NCBI RefSeq assembly: GCF_000147875.1
Contig: NC_014507.1
Span: 310,001-374,000 of the forward strand
Source of the DNA: Methanolacinia petrolearia DSM 11571
Lineage (GTDB): Archaea; Halobacteriota; Methanomicrobia; Methanomicrobiales; Methanomicrobiaceae
Length of the DNA: 64,000 nucleotides
Direction of reading: 5' to 3'
Positions 51,764-60,002 of the stretch are shown here, piece by piece. A program made the translations under genes and the position numbers. Within the stretch, counting starts at the first letter, position 1. Each line of letters starts with the position of its first letter. The notes under the pieces were generated by a model, which saw only the letters and a list, made by a program, of their open reading frames with translations, was not told where the DNA came from and did not search any database.

Positions 51764-51819
51764 ATTATTTTAATAGGTGCTGGTACAGTTTATACTGTTT
51801 TCTTTGTCGGGGTTGATGG

Positions 51820-52383
51820 ATGAGATTCTTTGTTGAAGATGCTGTCTCAGCGGTTATCGGTGTGATGCTGATGCTTGCTGTTACAATAATTATTGCCTCG
51901 ACTGTGGCCGCCTTTGCAGGGGGTGCTTCAACTACCTTTGAGGATACTCCGTCGGCAAGCCTTGCGGTGTATTGTGACGGTTCTGTTGACGATGGTAATT
52001 TCAATATAATATTCGAGCATCTCGGTGGTGATAAGATTTCTACCGACGACCTGAAGATAGTTACCTGGATCGAGGATGGGGGTGGGGGTGTGATCAAGTC
52101 TAATCACACTGCCAAATCGCCGCGTTCGTCCTATGATCCATATTTGAGGCTTCCATGCGTCTATGACAGTCAGATGTCTCTATCTAACGATTCCGAGTTC
52201 GGTGAGGCATTGTGGAAACCGGGGGCTGTTGCAGGAACCGACAGCACTGATGCGACCCGGGAGTTTCTGGGAATTCCCGAAGGTGACTCTCTTGGTAATT
52301 ATGGGGGCACTCCCGTGGAGGTTACGATCGTATACCTTCCGAGCGGAAATACGATCCTGAAGACGGAGTTCTTATTGGAGTAA
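51820..52383 (+). CDS. Type IV pilin-like protein
   Basis: A 187-residue protein with an N-terminal pilin leader: short basic start then VEDAVSAVIGVMLMLAVTII (about 5-24), in which the usual Pro of SPVIG is Ala. The head domain contains the family's FEHLGGDKISTDDLKIVTW segment. Likely processed by a prepilin peptidase and assembled in a surface filament or displayed on the membrane. First of a two-gene unit; 7 bases to the next gene. Confidence 0.8.
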   Translation: MRFFVEDAVSAVIGVMLMLAVTIIIASTVAAFAGGASTTFEDTPSASLAVYCDGSVDDGNFNIIFEHLGGDKISTDDLKIVTWIEDGGGGVIKSNHTAKSPRSSYDPYLRLPCVYDSQMSLSNDSEFGEALWKPGAVAGTDSTDATREFLGIPEGDSLGNYGGTPVEVTIVYLPSGNTILKTEFLLE

Positions 52384-52390
52384 TTTTGCT

Positions 52391-52942
52391 ATGAAATTTT
52401 ATAGGGATCATTTATCCGGGCTCTCGGAGGTATTCGGTGTGATGCTTATGCTTACTGTCACATTGATAATTGCCTGTGTGGTCGCGGCGTTTGCCTGCGG
52501 TCATTCATTTGACGCCGTGGATGATTCAATCTCTGCAAATATTGTAGCTTCAGATTGGGGTAGGGACGATATTTCACCTTATATTATCTTCGATCACCTC
52601 TCCGGTGATCCTGTCGATCTCAACAGTATCGAGATCAACCTTGCTAACCGCTCTTCTGCCAAAGACAAGACTGTTGTCAGCAACAAGGATGGTCCTACTG
52701 GTTTTGATGGGAATAGTCATGCATATATTGAAAATTACGGGAATATTGATGACAAAACAGTGACTGTCGGCGATCGTTTTATCCTCCGTGTCGATGACGT
52801 GGTGGGCGATGAAATTTACTGGAAAAATGCAGAGGCCGGTACCGGTTTTTCCGTGCAGGCCGATGAATACCTGGATTACAGGATAATCGATTTAAGGTCG
52901 GGAAGGGCGATCAGTGCAGGTTCGATACCTGTGGAGATCTGA
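52391..52942 (+). CDS. Divergent pilin-like protein
   Basis: A 183-residue protein, same head pattern (IIFDHLSGDPVDLNSIEINL) as the other pilins, but the leader is degenerate: LSGLSEVFGVMLMLTVTLII replaces the AVSPVIGVML core, and the helix contains Cys residues (IIACVVAAFACG). It may still be an accessory filament subunit or a pseudopilin. Second gene of its unit; ends before a 740-base non-coding stretch. Confidence 0.7.
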   Translation: MKFYRDHLSGLSEVFGVMLMLTVTLIIACVVAAFACGHSFDAVDDSISANIVASDWGRDDISPYIIFDHLSGDPVDLNSIEINLANRSSAKDKTVVSNKDGPTGFDGNSHAYIENYGNIDDKTVTVGDRFILRVDDVVGDEIYWKNAEAGTGFSVQADEYLDYRIIDLRSGRAISAGSIPVEI

Positions 52943-53684
52943 CTTTTTTTAAGTATTTCTCTTTGCATTTTCAATTTAATTTTTTAAATTAAATATTTCG
53001 GTTTGTTTGATCTCTGTGGGCGAAGCGCGTGCAAATCCTCCTCCTGTTACTGGTGGGGATATTTATTGATCCTTTATCTTTCGGAATGAGATAATTCGAT
53101 CTAATTCTCTGTTTTATTTCGCTGATTTGCAAACAGCATAATAATTTTAAAATAGTTTGTTAAACAACAATTAAAATTGTCCATCCTTAGACATCGCATC
53201 TTTCTCTTGGGGGCTGAATGACAGATCCGGCTTTTTTAGAGATTTATGCCATTATGGACGTTTTAATCCCATAATTTCGATCGGGCGGGGGGCTTGCACT
53301 TATTATGTCTGTTGTCCTGTCGAAAAAAGGGAAAATCGATAATGGAACTTTTTTCATTATCTCTCTCGATCAACAAAACAGCTGCATTCCTGTTATTTAT
53401 CCGGGATGCGGTTTTCTGTTCTTTAAAATATTATTGTGCATTGTCAATCGCAATATTAAAATATATTTAGTTAGATCAACTTTATTTGCCCACAATGTGA
53501 AATGGTCTAAACCTGCATAGAGAGTGCACCGCAATCTGTCCTTTTTTTGCAGGTCAATCACCGTTTTGGGCGTGGCGGGCTGCACGGGGGACACTAAATA
53601 CCTTACATCCGGTGGGGTAGATTATTCATCATAATCACTTTTATCCTCCTTTCATCTCGCTTTTAAACGAATTTAGGTGTAAAA
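52943..53684. other. 742-base region before the beta-propeller gene
   Basis: No clear gene. It holds a variant pilin palindrome (53156-53171), an 18-codon frame at 53218-53274 preceded by a G-rich site, and an open plus-strand frame at 53305-53520 of unremarkable composition. A short stretch at 53530-53630 has a lipobox-like Val-Ala-Gly-Cys-Thr-Gly in one frame and may be a decayed lipoprotein gene. T-rich sequence after 52942 is a possible terminator. Confidence 0.4.
53156..53171. promoter_or_regulatory. Pilin-type palindrome, orphan copy
   Basis: TTTGTT-AAAC-AACAAT has one mismatch from ATTGTT-N4-AACAAT. It does not stand immediately before a recognised gene; the nearest frame is an 18-codon one at 53218. 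It may mark a lost pilin promoter. Confidence 0.4.
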
Positions 53685-55130
53685 ATGAAAAAAACTACAT
53701 TGATGCTATTTATAGCAGGAATGATGGTCCTGGCACTTTTCGTGCCGGCAGCAATGGCAGCGAGCTATCCGCAGAACGGGCAGTTCATTGCGCAATACGA
53801 TGAGGATAAACTTGCGAAAGACACGTCATCGGAGAATGGAGGAACAACTTATTATGCCGGTGAGGCGACTAAGGCGGCTGCCTCGCTTGTAAGTGCGACT
53901 ACAAGGTCTCTTGATCAATATGACTGGCCGCAGTTTATGTATGATGAGGCAAATATGGGGGATTCTCCATGTAGTAGTCTGCCGGATGACAACACTTCTG
54001 TTGTTATTTTTGATGACCGCGAAGTCATAGGGACCGTTAACCCTATTGTAGCAGATGGTAAAATTTTCCTTTATACTGGTTATGCAGGTTTTGACGAGCC
54101 CTCCGGACTCACTGAGATTAACCTTACCTGTATAGACGAAAGTACTATGACTGTTGACTGGGATTTCCCTCTCCCGCGAACACAGCATCTGGGTTCATGG
54201 GGTGCACCTGCAACTGACGGGACATATGTCTATGCAGCCTCGGACAACAAGATCTATAAGATCCGTATTTCCGATTGCTATGAGATGTGGAATTTTACTA
54301 CAATAGAGAATGCTATGTGCAATGGCGGTCTTACAGTCACCGATGACTATGTCTTTGGAAGCGACTGGTATGGTGACTACTATTGTCTTTTCAAGGACAA
54401 CGGCAGCCAAAAATGGGTTTTCAACAACTCAGACACTCGGAACTATGATATGACATATTCACAGTCGACACCTGCATATGATCCCGATGAAGGCACCGCA
54501 GGAATGATGTATGTCTGTGGATGGGGGTATGACAGCAATACTACTTACAGCGGCTTCCTGTACAAGGTAAATGTTGCCACGGGCAGAGAAGTTTGGAGTA
54601 AAGGCGTTGGAACCGGATATTCCGAATCATTCTGTGGTTCGCCGTCAACAGATGGTACCAATGTATATGTAGCGTCATACAGCTTCTCGAGCGACGGCAA
54701 TTTGTATGCTTACGAAATTGACGGAACCTACATCAACAAGACGCCAATTGAGCGTACAGATGCCACGCCCTCGCTTGATACTGAAAATGACCTTGTATAT
54801 GTATCTGGAGGATGGAACGGTGGATCATGGGGCAGTGCAGATCCTGGTGTAAGGTGCTTCCAGATGGATGAATACCTGACCCCCGTATGGGATCGTGAGA
54901 ATGAGGAGATGGGCGGATGGACATGCTCGGTAGCCATTGGTGACGGATATGTATTCGTTGGTAAGGAATCTGGTGACATGAATTCGTTCTGCTACAACAC
55001 AACCTATGCACTAAATGCCAGCACAGGTGCAACCGAGTGGTTCTATCCTGCAGGAGGAGCCACAGCGGCAATTGCAAATGACAAGGTTTACACTGCCGGA
55101 AATGACGGATTCCTTTACATATTCAGCTGA
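53685..55130 (+). CDS. Secreted PQQ-like beta-propeller protein
   Basis: A 481-residue exported protein: signal peptide residues 1-25 (MKKTTLMLFIAGMMVLALF), then a beta-propeller built of PQQ-type blades (repeats ending GTYVYAASDNKIYKIRISDC, GTAGMMYVCGWGYDS, DGYVFVGKESGD, ANDKVYTAGNDGFLYIF). There is no C-terminal anchor. These proteins are usual in methanogen surfaces and probably mediate protein-protein or glycan contacts. It lies between two pilin groups; a terminator follows. Confidence 0.85.
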   Translation: MKKTTLMLFIAGMMVLALFVPAAMAASYPQNGQFIAQYDEDKLAKDTSSENGGTTYYAGEATKAAASLVSATTRSLDQYDWPQFMYDEANMGDSPCSSLPDDNTSVVIFDDREVIGTVNPIVADGKIFLYTGYAGFDEPSGLTEINLTCIDESTMTVDWDFPLPRTQHLGSWGAPATDGTYVYAASDNKIYKIRISDCYEMWNFTTIENAMCNGGLTVTDDYVFGSDWYGDYYCLFKDNGSQKWVFNNSDTRNYDMTYSQSTPAYDPDEGTAGMMYVCGWGYDSNTTYSGFLYKVNVATGREVWSKGVGTGYSESFCGSPSTDGTNVYVASYSFSSDGNLYAYEIDGTYINKTPIERTDATPSLDTENDLVYVSGGWNGGSWGSADPGVRCFQMDEYLTPVWDRENEEMGGWTCSVAIGDGYVFVGKESGDMNSFCYNTTYALNASTGATEWFYPAGGATAAIANDKVYTAGNDGFLYIFS

Positions 55131-55159
55131 ACAGATTGATCGTTCAGTTGAGGCAAAAG

Positions 55160-55190
55160 GATGATTCCCGTCATCTTCTTTTTTTTTAAA
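55160..55190 (+). terminator. Terminator after the beta-propeller gene
   Basis: Stem GATGA/TCATC with a 6-base loop followed by a T-rich run of about 13 bases, 30 bases after the stop codon. Confidence 0.6.
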
Positions 55191-56003
55191 TTAAACTATT
55201 CAGATACAGTTCCATAAAAAAACTGTAAAGCAGAAAATTTTGTCTTAAACCCGCAAATCTGATTTATTCACGCACAAAGTATTAACAAAGCATTCCAATA
55301 TCATGGATTAGTGATGAAATGTTTCAGTCTGGGCTATAAGATATTATAAACTCGGAGAGCAGTTCTGATATACTTGGTTGTGAATTATTCTGTTTTCAGA
55401 CATCGCAGGGTGCTGAAAAATTCCTCAAGAAAATATCGTGTGCATGTACTTCCAGAAGATTTTAACATACTGGTTTTAGATCTGACGAGGAAAACTGAGG
55501 AGATTTGATTAGTCTTTTGTTTTCCTGAAAAAAGAACCAATAATCAGATACTATGCATATCAAAATCAGATACCTTTGTGGTAGGTTCGGTAATTAAATC
55601 CTCATTACTATTTTGGAAAGGATGATACGAAAGAATACATCCGAAGGGCAGAATTGTTGTTTTCATCTTTATATGATTACAGGATCTAAGGGGCGTGGGC
55701 TCTCCGGGGATTATAATGATAAAATCGTAGTTCTGTCCATATGCTTCTTTTAATCAACATTGGAGAAATCGTGGCAATTAATTAACGTCTGGTCGCAGAA
55801 GTGATGGGTTCAGTATGGGATCACTTGTATTTCCGGCCTTCTGGAATAGCCTGCCGAAAAAAGATCATGGTCTCTGACTAAAACATATTGTCAAAGAACT
55901 GTTACCTGTGAAAGGGATCCTGAATTTATAAAGAAAGGGTTTTTTGTAAGAATTAGTGCCTTGATCCTTATTATCACCTCTGTTTATCATACTCATCATG
56001 TCT
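55191..56003. other. About 810 bases without a supportable gene
   Basis: AT-rich DNA between the beta-propeller gene and the pilin operon. A stretch near 55355-55505 is open in one plus-strand frame (contains YRVHVLPEDFNILVLDL) but has no proper start or ribosome site; it may be a decayed gene. No palindrome of the pilin type was found here. I cannot exclude a non-coding RNA. Confidence 0.4.
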
Positions 56004-56834
56004 TCACTCATTGGTTTTATCCGGGAAGACGAGATCTCCCTGTCCAAGAATCTCTCCCGAAGGCTTGTGTGACAATATCCAGTTGTTGCCCGAACCGAAC
56101 TCAAAGGAAAACGACTGGGTTATCCCGGCATCGTTTATGGCAACAATAGACCATGGCTGGCCTCCGTCGTCGGTGTATACCTTGAACTGGTCTCCTGTGC
56201 GTATTATGGTGTCATCTTCTGTTTCGGGACTGATCTTGACAAAGTAGCCGTAATGCTTGTTGTTAATCATATCAGCTAATTCATCAAGCGTGAAGTCTAC
56301 TTCTCTGCCGGGGTCACCATAATAACTAAGCTCTATTCTGGTGACGATGCCCCATCCGTCCCAGCATGAATCTCCTACTTCATATACTGGTTCGAAAGCC
56401 CCGGAAGATACCTGCGCCCGTACCGAATCGTAATCGACAACTATACCTAGATCGTTTGAATTGAATGACATTTGCAGATCCTTGAGATCGATCGGGTCTC
56501 CTCCAAGGTGCGTGAAAGTAAGGCCGTGCTGGTCATTCACTGTTGATGGTAAGTGCACATTATAGTAGCCGGCCTGCACCCAATCTTCGTCTCCCGTCTC
56601 AATGTCTTCGGCATAAGTGGTGACTGATATCAGATCTCCTGTTGTCACGTCCGAATCGAAATCAAGCACAGGCTCTGATAGCACGACATTCGGTCCAGTC
56701 TTCTTGTCAAGCCCCATGTCTCCGGCTAAACCGGAGACGACCGCTGCAATGATTATTGTCACCACGAGCATCAGCATCACGCCTATCACTGGCGAAGCCG
56801 CCTCTGTTTCGCGATCGTTTTTTATCTTTTTCAT
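56004..56834 (-). CDS. Type IV pilin, operon gene 6 (largest)
   Basis: A 276-residue pilin, the longest in the locus. Leader ETEAASPVIGVMLMLVVTII (about 9-28), helix to about residue 42, then a large head with the family LTFTHLGGDPIDLKDLQMSF and a long insert (about 120-220) not found in the shorter pilins. Last gene of the operon, 57 bases after its upstream neighbour. Confidence 0.85.
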   Translation of the reverse strand: MKKIKNDRETEAASPVIGVMLMLVVTIIIAAVVSGLAGDMGLDKKTGPNVVLSEPVLDFDSDVTTGDLISVTTYAEDIETGDEDWVQAGYYNVHLPSTVNDQHGLTFTHLGGDPIDLKDLQMSFNSNDLGIVVDYDSVRAQVSSGAFEPVYEVGDSCWDGWGIVTRIELSYYGDPGREVDFTLDELADMINNKHYGYFVKISPETEDDTIIRTGDQFKVYTDDGGQPWSIVAINDAGITQSFSFEFGSGNNWILSHKPSGEILGQGDLVFPDKTNE

Positions 56835-56891
56835 TTGAAATCCTCCTGAAAATGCCGTAAACCCTGCCGAAATCTGCAGGACTGGCGGTTT

Positions 56892-57422
56892 TTACCTCAG
56901 GACAAACTCTCCTGTCTGGATCGCCTTCGCACTCTCCTTGTCGAGAATCATGTAATTGACATGCCCATAATATGGGATCGTGAAGTTAATCGCCGCATTG
57001 TCAGGTTTGAATATGAACGCCTTCTCCTCGGCATTGTTATCGTCGCAGGTGAGAACCATCCTGTCGCCGCCGGTTATGAAACCATCCGTATCTCCTCCCA
57101 TCTCGCTGAGATAGTCATAATCGCTGTGGCCTGTCATATTGTCGAGGTTCGACAAAGTGATACTCCTGTCATCGTACTCTAACTGTACAAGGACCTCATC
57201 TATCAGGAGTTCGTCTCCGCCGGTGTGTTTGAACATGATCGTCCCGTTGCCGTCAAGATCGGGATCGACCGTGAATGCAACATTCGGTACTTTGCTCTCT
57301 GTAGAGCTCATTCCTCCTGCAAATCCCGATACAACTGCCGCGATGATTATAGTGACAACGATCATCAGCATTACTCCGATGACGGGTGAAACCGCTTCTG
57401 TCTTTTTACTAAACAACCTCAT
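56892..57422 (-). CDS. Type IV pilin, operon gene 5
   Basis: A 176-residue pilin: leader KKTEAVSPVIGVMLMIVVTI (about 6-25), head with IMFKHTGGDELLIDEVLVQL and a metal-binding-like TGGDRMVLTCDDNN. Its start overlaps the stop of gene 4 (4 bases), showing translational coupling. Cys residue near the end of the head. Confidence 0.87.
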   Translation of the reverse strand: MRLFSKKTEAVSPVIGVMLMIVVTIIIAAVVSGFAGGMSSTESKVPNVAFTVDPDLDGNGTIMFKHTGGDELLIDEVLVQLEYDDRSITLSNLDNMTGHSDYDYLSEMGGDTDGFITGGDRMVLTCDDNNAEEKAFIFKPDNAAINFTIPYYGHVNYMILDKESAKAIQTGEFVLR

Positions 57423-57997
57423 TGTACCCTCACGTCCTTGTCAAATATTGCCTTCTGGGAACTGGTGTCCACAAGCCTTATACTAATAATATCTCCTATT
57501 TCGACATCTTCCGGATCAAGGCCGGTTATTGCTTCAAATCCTTCTCCGTTGCCGGTCGTAATGATCTGGCCCGGGTTCCAGATGAAGTTCCCATAATTAG
57601 TGTCATCGTCTCCTACGTCACCTACTTTGACATCGGTCAGGTACGGGACTGTTGCATTTACGGTATTTCCTTCGGTATCAGTAAATCCCTCTACCGAAAC
57701 GCCCTGCGTTCTCTCCTGGACCGGAGTGCCTGTTGAGTTTACATAGCTGACATAGAACCTGAGATCGGCTGTTTTGAGGGAATCTCCTGAGACATGCTTT
57801 AACGTCATCACTACGTTGTCTGCGTCCTCTTTCACGATACTGCACTGTATCGCCGCTGTGGGTGCTGTATTCTGGTTGTCGCTCATTCCTCCTGCAAATC
57901 CCGAAACAATAGCTGCGATAATCACGGTCACCACAATCATCAGCATCACGCCGATAACTGGTGAAACCGCATCTTCTCTTATTTCCATTTTCTTCAT
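57419..57997 (-). CDS. Type IV pilin, operon gene 4
   Basis: A 192-residue pilin: leader IREDAVSPVIGVMLMIVVTV (about 6-25), head with VVMTLKHVSGDSLKTADLRF. The ATG at 57997 has a second in-frame ATG three codons on. It is 22 bases after gene 3 and overlaps gene 5. Confidence 0.87.
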   Translation of the reverse strand: MKKMEIREDAVSPVIGVMLMIVVTVIIAAIVSGFAGGMSDNQNTAPTAAIQCSIVKEDADNVVMTLKHVSGDSLKTADLRFYVSYVNSTGTPVQERTQGVSVEGFTDTEGNTVNATVPYLTDVKVGDVGDDDTNYGNFIWNPGQIITTGNGEGFEAITGLDPEDVEIGDIISIRLVDTSSQKAIFDKDVRVQ

Positions 57998-58019
57998 TTT
58001 TTCACCTTGAATTTCTAAT

Positions 58020-58517
58020 TTATATAGCGATCACGCCTTCCGAGATGATCTGCCCGCTCTCCCTGTCAATTATCTTGTAGGTTCCGATCTCGTCGGTTGT
58101 CAGGTAAAAATCGGGATCCTCCCAGCCGAGGTATGCACCGTCAACTCCGCTTCCGTTGCCGTCACTGTCCGCAGTCAGGTAGAACTGGTTGCCCGTGGTA
58201 ATCTGCGTATCTTTTGAATAGGAATAAATAGGATCAACCTTTTCAAGTTCGGATATGCCTGCAAAACTTCTTGTATCCTCCCCGTTTGTCAGTATTATAT
58301 TGCAGTCCACAAGATCCACAAAGTCTCCTGATTCGTGGGTGAAAAGGAGTCCGTTGTCCGTTGCCTTGCATGATATAATTGCTGTTGGTGCCTTCCTGTC
58401 TTCGTCGGAATAGCCCCCGGCAAAACCTGAGACGACTGCTGCAATAATTATTGTCACTACTATCATCAGCATCACACCTATGACTGGTGAAACTGCATCT
58501 TCGGTTTTTAATATCAT
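58020..58517 (-). CDS. Type IV pilin, operon gene 3
   Basis: A 165-residue pilin, the shortest of the operon: leader KTEDAVSPVIGVMLMIVVTI (about 4-23), head with LLFTHESGDFVDLVDCNIIL and TGNQFYLTADSDGNG, a Ca-binding-like acidic loop. Its start overlaps the stop of gene 2 by 4 bases. Confidence 0.87.
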   Translation of the reverse strand: MILKTEDAVSPVIGVMLMIVVTIIIAAVVSGFAGGYSDEDRKAPTAIISCKATDNGLLFTHESGDFVDLVDCNIILTNGEDTRSFAGISELEKVDPIYSYSKDTQITTGNQFYLTADSDGNGSGVDGAYLGWEDPDFYLTTDEIGTYKIIDRESGQIISEGVIAI

Positions 58518-59077
58518 ATCACAGTCACCTCGTCCGACCAGATGATCGTGTTGGCCGGTTCATATATCATGTTAATCTCGATCTTATCGCCTGCCTGGGG
58601 GGACGCTACATTAAGGAGATATTCCGGACCTCCGGTGAATTTCTCACCGGTGTGCCAGTAGCAGCCGGTTTCCCCGAAGAAATTGTCGGTACTTGTCCCT
58701 GTAAAACTCAGGAAAGCATTCGGGGTGTAGTGGGCGGGGCGTGTAACAGCTGATTTCGTAAATTCATAAGAACTGAGTGTGCCGTTTTCATCCTCGTGGT
58801 AGGACACGATCTTTAGGTCTGCCGTGTCGATCGCCTCACCTCCTTTCATGGTCGCCTCTACATAAGGTTCTACATCGCCATGGGTGCTGGCAATAACATA
58901 TGCAGAATAAACCTTAAACTCGAAAGTGGCTACCGGGGTGTCTGTCGATGAGTCCGTAAGTCCTCCGGCAAATCCCGAGACGACTGCTGCTATAATGATA
59001 GTCACAACAAGCATCAGCATCACGCCTATGACTGGTGATACTCCGCTCTCTTTATCTTCCGGTAAAATGTTCATCAA
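58514..59077 (-). CDS. Type IV pilin, operon gene 2
   Basis: A 187-residue pilin: leader KESGVSPVIGVMLMLVVTII (about 9-28), then head segments EATMKGGEAIDTADLKIVSY and GCYWHTGEKFTGGPEYLLNV. It overlaps both neighbours by 4 bases. The head differs strongly from those of its neighbours despite the near-identical leader. Confidence 0.87.
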   Translation of the reverse strand: MMNILPEDKESGVSPVIGVMLMLVVTIIIAAVVSGFAGGLTDSSTDTPVATFEFKVYSAYVIASTHGDVEPYVEATMKGGEAIDTADLKIVSYHEDENGTLSSYEFTKSAVTRPAHYTPNAFLSFTGTSTDNFFGETGCYWHTGEKFTGGPEYLLNVASPQAGDKIEINMIYEPANTIIWSDEVTVI

Positions 59078-59685
59078 TAGATCACCTCTCCGCTGAAGAT
59101 CGTTTTCCCGCTTGGAATGTGAATGATCTCAACCTCGATCGGCTCGTCGCCTACTGTTCCGGAAGTTATGATACTTTTGATCGACGCCTGATCGATCGTC
59201 GTATAGATGTCGCCCGGCATCATGGTTGAGTTGCCCCAATACTTGACCGGCACTCCATTTGAAACAGTACACGGATAACCGTTGTTTGAAACGAGTGAAC
59301 CATTGCCTGCCTCATAATCCGTCGCATCAAAGTAATTTGCAGGGTCCATCGGATTGAGCGAGCCGTCTGTCGTGTGTTTGTAGATTCCTTTCACCTCGGT
59401 TCCGTCAATTGTGCGGGTGATGTCGTGGAAATAGGTTATGATCTTCAGTTCACTCGTATCCAGCGAATCTCCTCCGAGATGTGTGAAAACAAGTTTCGGG
59501 TAAGTCCCTTCAGTCTTCAGCTGCACATCCAATTGCGCAGTTGGTGTCTCTTCCTGGTCTGAGACCATACCTCCTGCGTATGCCGAGACTGCCGCGGCGA
59601 TGATTATCGTCACGACAAGCATCAGCATAACCCCTATCACGGGAGAAACAGCCTCCAAACTCAAATCTCTATGCTTTTTTTCCAT
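59074..59685 (-). CDS. Type IV pilin, operon gene 1
   Basis: A 203-residue pilin: leader SLEAVSPVIGVMLMLVVTII (about 9-28), head with KLVFTHLGGDSLDTSELKII. The start ATG 59685 has the site GGTGGTAT at the right distance and gives a normal leader; an extension of 23 codons upstream adds a basic stretch with no known role. First gene of the operon, downstream of the palindrome at 59725-59744. Confidence 0.87.
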   Translation of the reverse strand: MEKKHRDLSLEAVSPVIGVMLMLVVTIIIAAAVSAYAGGMVSDQEETPTAQLDVQLKTEGTYPKLVFTHLGGDSLDTSELKIITYFHDITRTIDGTEVKGIYKHTTDGSLNPMDPANYFDATDYEAGNGSLVSNNGYPCTVSNGVPVKYWGNSTMMPGDIYTTIDQASIKSIITSGTVGDEPIEVEIIHIPSGKTIFSGEVIY

Positions 59686-59724
59686 GCCAGATACCACCAA
59701 AGGTAGTAATTTCCAAACCAAATC

Positions 59725-59744
59725 AAATTGTTTTTTAACAATTT
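59725..59744. promoter_or_regulatory. 20-bp palindrome before the pilin operon
   Basis: Arms AAATTGTT and AACAATTT with a 4-base T spacer; perfect. On the minus strand the core reads TTAAAAAA, a weak TATA candidate about 49 bases before the ATG. The arms ATTGTT and AACAAT are the same as those of the site at 51748. Confidence 0.6.
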
Positions 59745-60002
59745 TTTTTGACAATGGATATTTTTTATTAGATTTTGAGGGCTGATAAATATAGTGAAAT
59801 TAACCCTATTGCTAAAATTCATGTTTTTTGCATTGGTTTTGGTCAAAATGAGAAATTACTGTTAAATTTTTATTTTTACTGGCGTCAGTGCGACTGTGGG
59901 GTAATTGAGCATCCTCACTTATTGCCAAGTATAATTTATAAAAAACAAATTTTTTTTATTAGCGCTACAAACCTTACATGGAAGTTAAGTTCGGGTACAT
60001 TC

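Noticed and set aside
59775-60002. 76-codon N-terminal extension of the S-layer-type protein
   Set aside because: The extension lacks coding character and a ribosome site, lies in the promoter region, and the later ATG yields a proper signal peptide.
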